From Sinotaia quadrata (lineage: Eukaryota > Mollusca > Gastropoda > Architaenioglossa > Viviparidae): a stretch of 64,000 nucleotides of DNA. A program made the translations under genes and the position numbers. The notes beneath the pieces are model-generated. The model did no database searches, was not told the DNA's origin, and saw nothing but the letters and a program-made list of their open reading frames with translations. The stretch's first letter is position 1. Every line of letters starts with the position of its first letter. The DNA lies in contig CM054178.1 of the NCBI GenBank assembly GCA_028829895.1, positions 22,042,006-22,106,005 on the forward strand. The letters are read 5' to 3'. Positions 61,482 to 64,000 of this stretch are shown piece by piece.

Positions 61482-63292
61482 ATGGCAAAGGAAGACCTCG
61501 ACCACCCTTACTATCCGCGTTCACTCAGCATTCCTCATTTCAAGCCAAACGACAAGAATGTGGTAGAGTTACTGTCAGTGTTCTTCGGCATCGTCGGCGT
61601 CTTCGTCGTTCTTGCATGGGTGGTGTCGGGTTATGTACCCAAACCACGACTGTCGCTAATGCGCCGGATTGTCGTCTGCTGGTTCGTGGCTTGTGGGCTC
61701 ATTCATAGCATCTTAGAGGGCTACTTTAGCTTTTTCCACTCAACACTTGCGGGTCAGATGGACTTCCTTGCTCAAATGTGTAAGTGTAAGAAATCAGGTC
61801 TAATTTCTCAACTTCCCTGGCCGCCCCCCTCCCCCGCAATTAAAAAAATTCATTGAAATACTAATTCAGAGTACAATACGACCATCCCATGGTCATTCTT
61901 TTATTCATTTTGACATAATTATTGTGGTGGTGGCAGGGACTAGGATAATTTGCATTTCTTCCAACCAGTACCAACATTCATGCGCTTTTAATTTATTTTT
62001 ATTTAATTGCTTATTTATTTTTGTAGCCGTGCAATATAACTGGTATATGCTTTTACTATAAATGTGTATGTGTCTGTCTAGTTTTGGAAAAGTGATGAAT
62101 TATATATAATACCTGAATGAAAATGACACACATAGTAATTTATTGTGTTTGTAAATTAAATATGTCGGCCTACTAGTGTTCAGATTAATTATTTTTAAAC
62201 CAACAGAAAATCTTTATATTTTTGCTGAGAAAAAGCATTTAATCACTTACATTTTAATGCTTCAGGCTGTACATCATTACAGTTCTAATTCTCCACAAAT
62301 TTTTGTTTGACATGCAAATTGCAAGAATAGTCCTCATTGAAGTTTTTGAACATACTCTGCTGGTTTATTATTTTCAGGGAAGGAATATGGAAAAGGTGAC
62401 AGCCGATATGTAAGGTGAGATTTCAGCTATTTGTACTACTGACCATAGAATATCATGAATTTTTAATAAGTTTAAGTTTGTCTATGTTGTTACTTTACTC
62501 AGTGACTTTTTCTTGTTTGTTTTCATATTTTCAGTCATCCACTGATTTTTTTGTAACCAGATCTTTACATTTTAATAATATTCACACAGTTGATACTAAT
62601 GTTTCTAAATGAATACATTAAAAATTATATATATATATATGGTTTTACTACATACTAAATCCGATAATAGTTTCTGAGACCTATAACATCTTCTAAGTTC
62701 TTCCACATCTAATTTCTTTATTAATAGCATTTGCAAATTATAAGTGATTGAAATATGAATGGTATTTAATAAATTTTAAAAAGATTTGTAAGCAGTGTTG
62801 TTGCATACAAAAATAGAATGCACCAAATAATTTACATGTTGCTATTTTCATCGAGTAAATTAATATTGTTTAAAAAAATATAATAAAATGTTCATTTTAA
62901 AAATTGATGTTTTTCCATTATTTGTGCACTGTAGCTCAGACACATTCACTGTTTGTATGGAACGCATCACAGCTATAGTAGACGGTCCATTGGCGTTTCT
63001 GGCAGCTGCAGCATTTGTGCACCACAGTCCATACCGCTACGTTTTGCAACTGATTTTGTCTCTTTTCCAATTGTATGGTGACACCCTGTACTACTTGACT
63101 GAGATTTTTGAAGGCTTCAGACATGGAGAATATCTCCACCCAGTTTATTTCTGGTTTTACTTTGTGTTCCTCAACAGCCTGTGGATTGTAATTCCACTGA
63201 GCTTAGTTATAGATTCGAGTATTAACCTTGCTCATTGTCAGTCAAAGATCGATGCAAATATATCTGCATCCCAGACTAAGAAAAAGCACTAG
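61482..63292 (+). CDS. EBP: EBP, 3-beta-hydroxysteroid delta8-delta7-isomerase
   Basis: Emopamil-binding protein: moves the sterol B-ring double bond from C8-C9 to C7-C8 in the endoplasmic reticulum membrane during late sterol synthesis. Exons 61482-61779, 62378-62414 (only 37 bp) and 62935-63292; 693 nt, 230 aa, the same length as human EBP. Phases 1 and 2 join cleanly. Family motifs: HPYYP at residue 8, CGLIHSILEGYF with H75 and E79, FTVCMERIT with E121 and T124, YGDTLYYLTE, HPVYFWFYFVFLNSLW with N192 and W195; these align with the human catalytic-pocket residues H76, E80, E122, T125, N193 and W196. Several hydrophobic segments fit a polytopic membrane protein, and the tail ends KKKH, a possible ER-retention type signal. 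The start ATG follows gagtgaa with A at -3. Confidence 0.96.
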
Positions 63293-64000
63293 TTGTCGTT
63301 TGATGCTATTTGGTTAAGATTATTCATGTAAAACATTGCATTTGACGAATTTTAGCTTATTTAGTTTCTTTCTTGGTTATTTATATATTTTTGTTTTTGT
63401 CTTTATAGTGATATGTAAAGATGTTTTCTTTGTGCATCATCATGAACATAGCCTTAGCAGATATTAATGATAAATGGATGTTGAATATCATTGAGTAGTG
63501 CATGGAGATAGAAAGTATTGTTTCTCCTTTTTTGTTGTCTCCATATGCGGAACATTTGTTACTTCTTGAGTGCAATTTGCAACATCTTCAAATTCCAGTA
63601 TTTAGACAAAACAGTTTGTCAATAATATATGTGAATTCTATTGATATTAAAATCAGTATGGTACTACAGACACTGTGGATATTATTTAATGTGATTAATT
63701 CAGAGTTCTGTATGAAGGCAGAATAAACTTGCCTTTTCCTGATTGCAATTTACTTACTAATTATAATAAACAGTGCCCCAAAATAATTTTATGTGTACCT
63801 TAGCAGTATTATTGTAAGCATGAAGAATGCTATATTATTTGCAGATTTTAATTAAAATTCTTAACATTTCAGATTTGTTTTTTCTTGTTTACCAGGATTA
63901 TGTAATAGAAAATGCTCTCAGTTAAAGAGTGTTTAGTTTAAGACTCTTCATTATATTTATTCATTATTTTCCTACCGAGCCCTTCATTTGAAAACTATAC
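63293..64000 (+). other. EBP 3' UTR and beyond
   Basis: AT-rich 3' region. AATAAA hexamers at 63722-63727 and 63765-63770 are candidate poly(A) signals, giving a 3' UTR of about 450-500 nt. No further gene is seen to the window end. Confidence 0.5.

Overview
This window is eukaryotic nuclear DNA from an invertebrate animal. Genes are split by GT-AG introns, intergenic DNA is AT-rich, and there are many (CA)n tracts and minisatellites. The gene content (SLC22-type transporter, RRP9, animal haem peroxidase, EBP sterol isomerase) is metazoan. The repeat-dense, long-intron style suggests a lophotrochozoan, probably a mollusc. That last step is inference: no taxonomic marker is present.

Layout from left to right. 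(1) 132-443, minus: first coding exon of an SLC22-like solute carrier that runs off the left edge. (2) 444-8650: no gene found; seven tandem arrays and a dispersed-element copy. (3) 8828-23551, minus: complete RRP9 / U3-55K gene, reconstructed here as 14 coding exons giving 472 aa with continuous phase. (4) 23.6-30.8 kb: intergenic, with a direct duplication of about 1.1 kb in which an AT-rich minisatellite is short in one copy and about 1.1 kb long in the other. (5) 30858-59067, plus: TATA box and 13 coding exons of a secreted animal haem peroxidase of 630 aa with its full catalytic set. Its 13.5-kb first intron is largely repeat copies. (6) 59156-60697, minus: a tentative three-exon gene of unknown family, convergent with the peroxidase and meeting it inside a 46-bp tandem array. 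(7) 61482-63292, plus: complete three-exon EBP (delta8-delta7 sterol isomerase) gene of 230 aa. The genes act in separate processes (transport, pre-rRNA processing, peroxidase chemistry, sterol synthesis); nothing suggests a shared pathway.

The most unusual signal is structural. Several intronic minisatellites start at, and appear copied from, exon-intron junctions: peroxidase exon 4, 10 and 11 donors, RRP9 exon 10 donor, and peroxidase terminal exon 13. Most repeat units keep a donor-like GTAAG/GTGAG or an acceptor-like site, so these introns carry strings of decoy splice sites next to the real one. Weaker cases occur at acceptors (peroxidase exons 2 and 4, RRP9 exon 4). All alignments were made by eye; exon models rest on splice consensus, phase continuity and remembered family sequence features, not on a database search.
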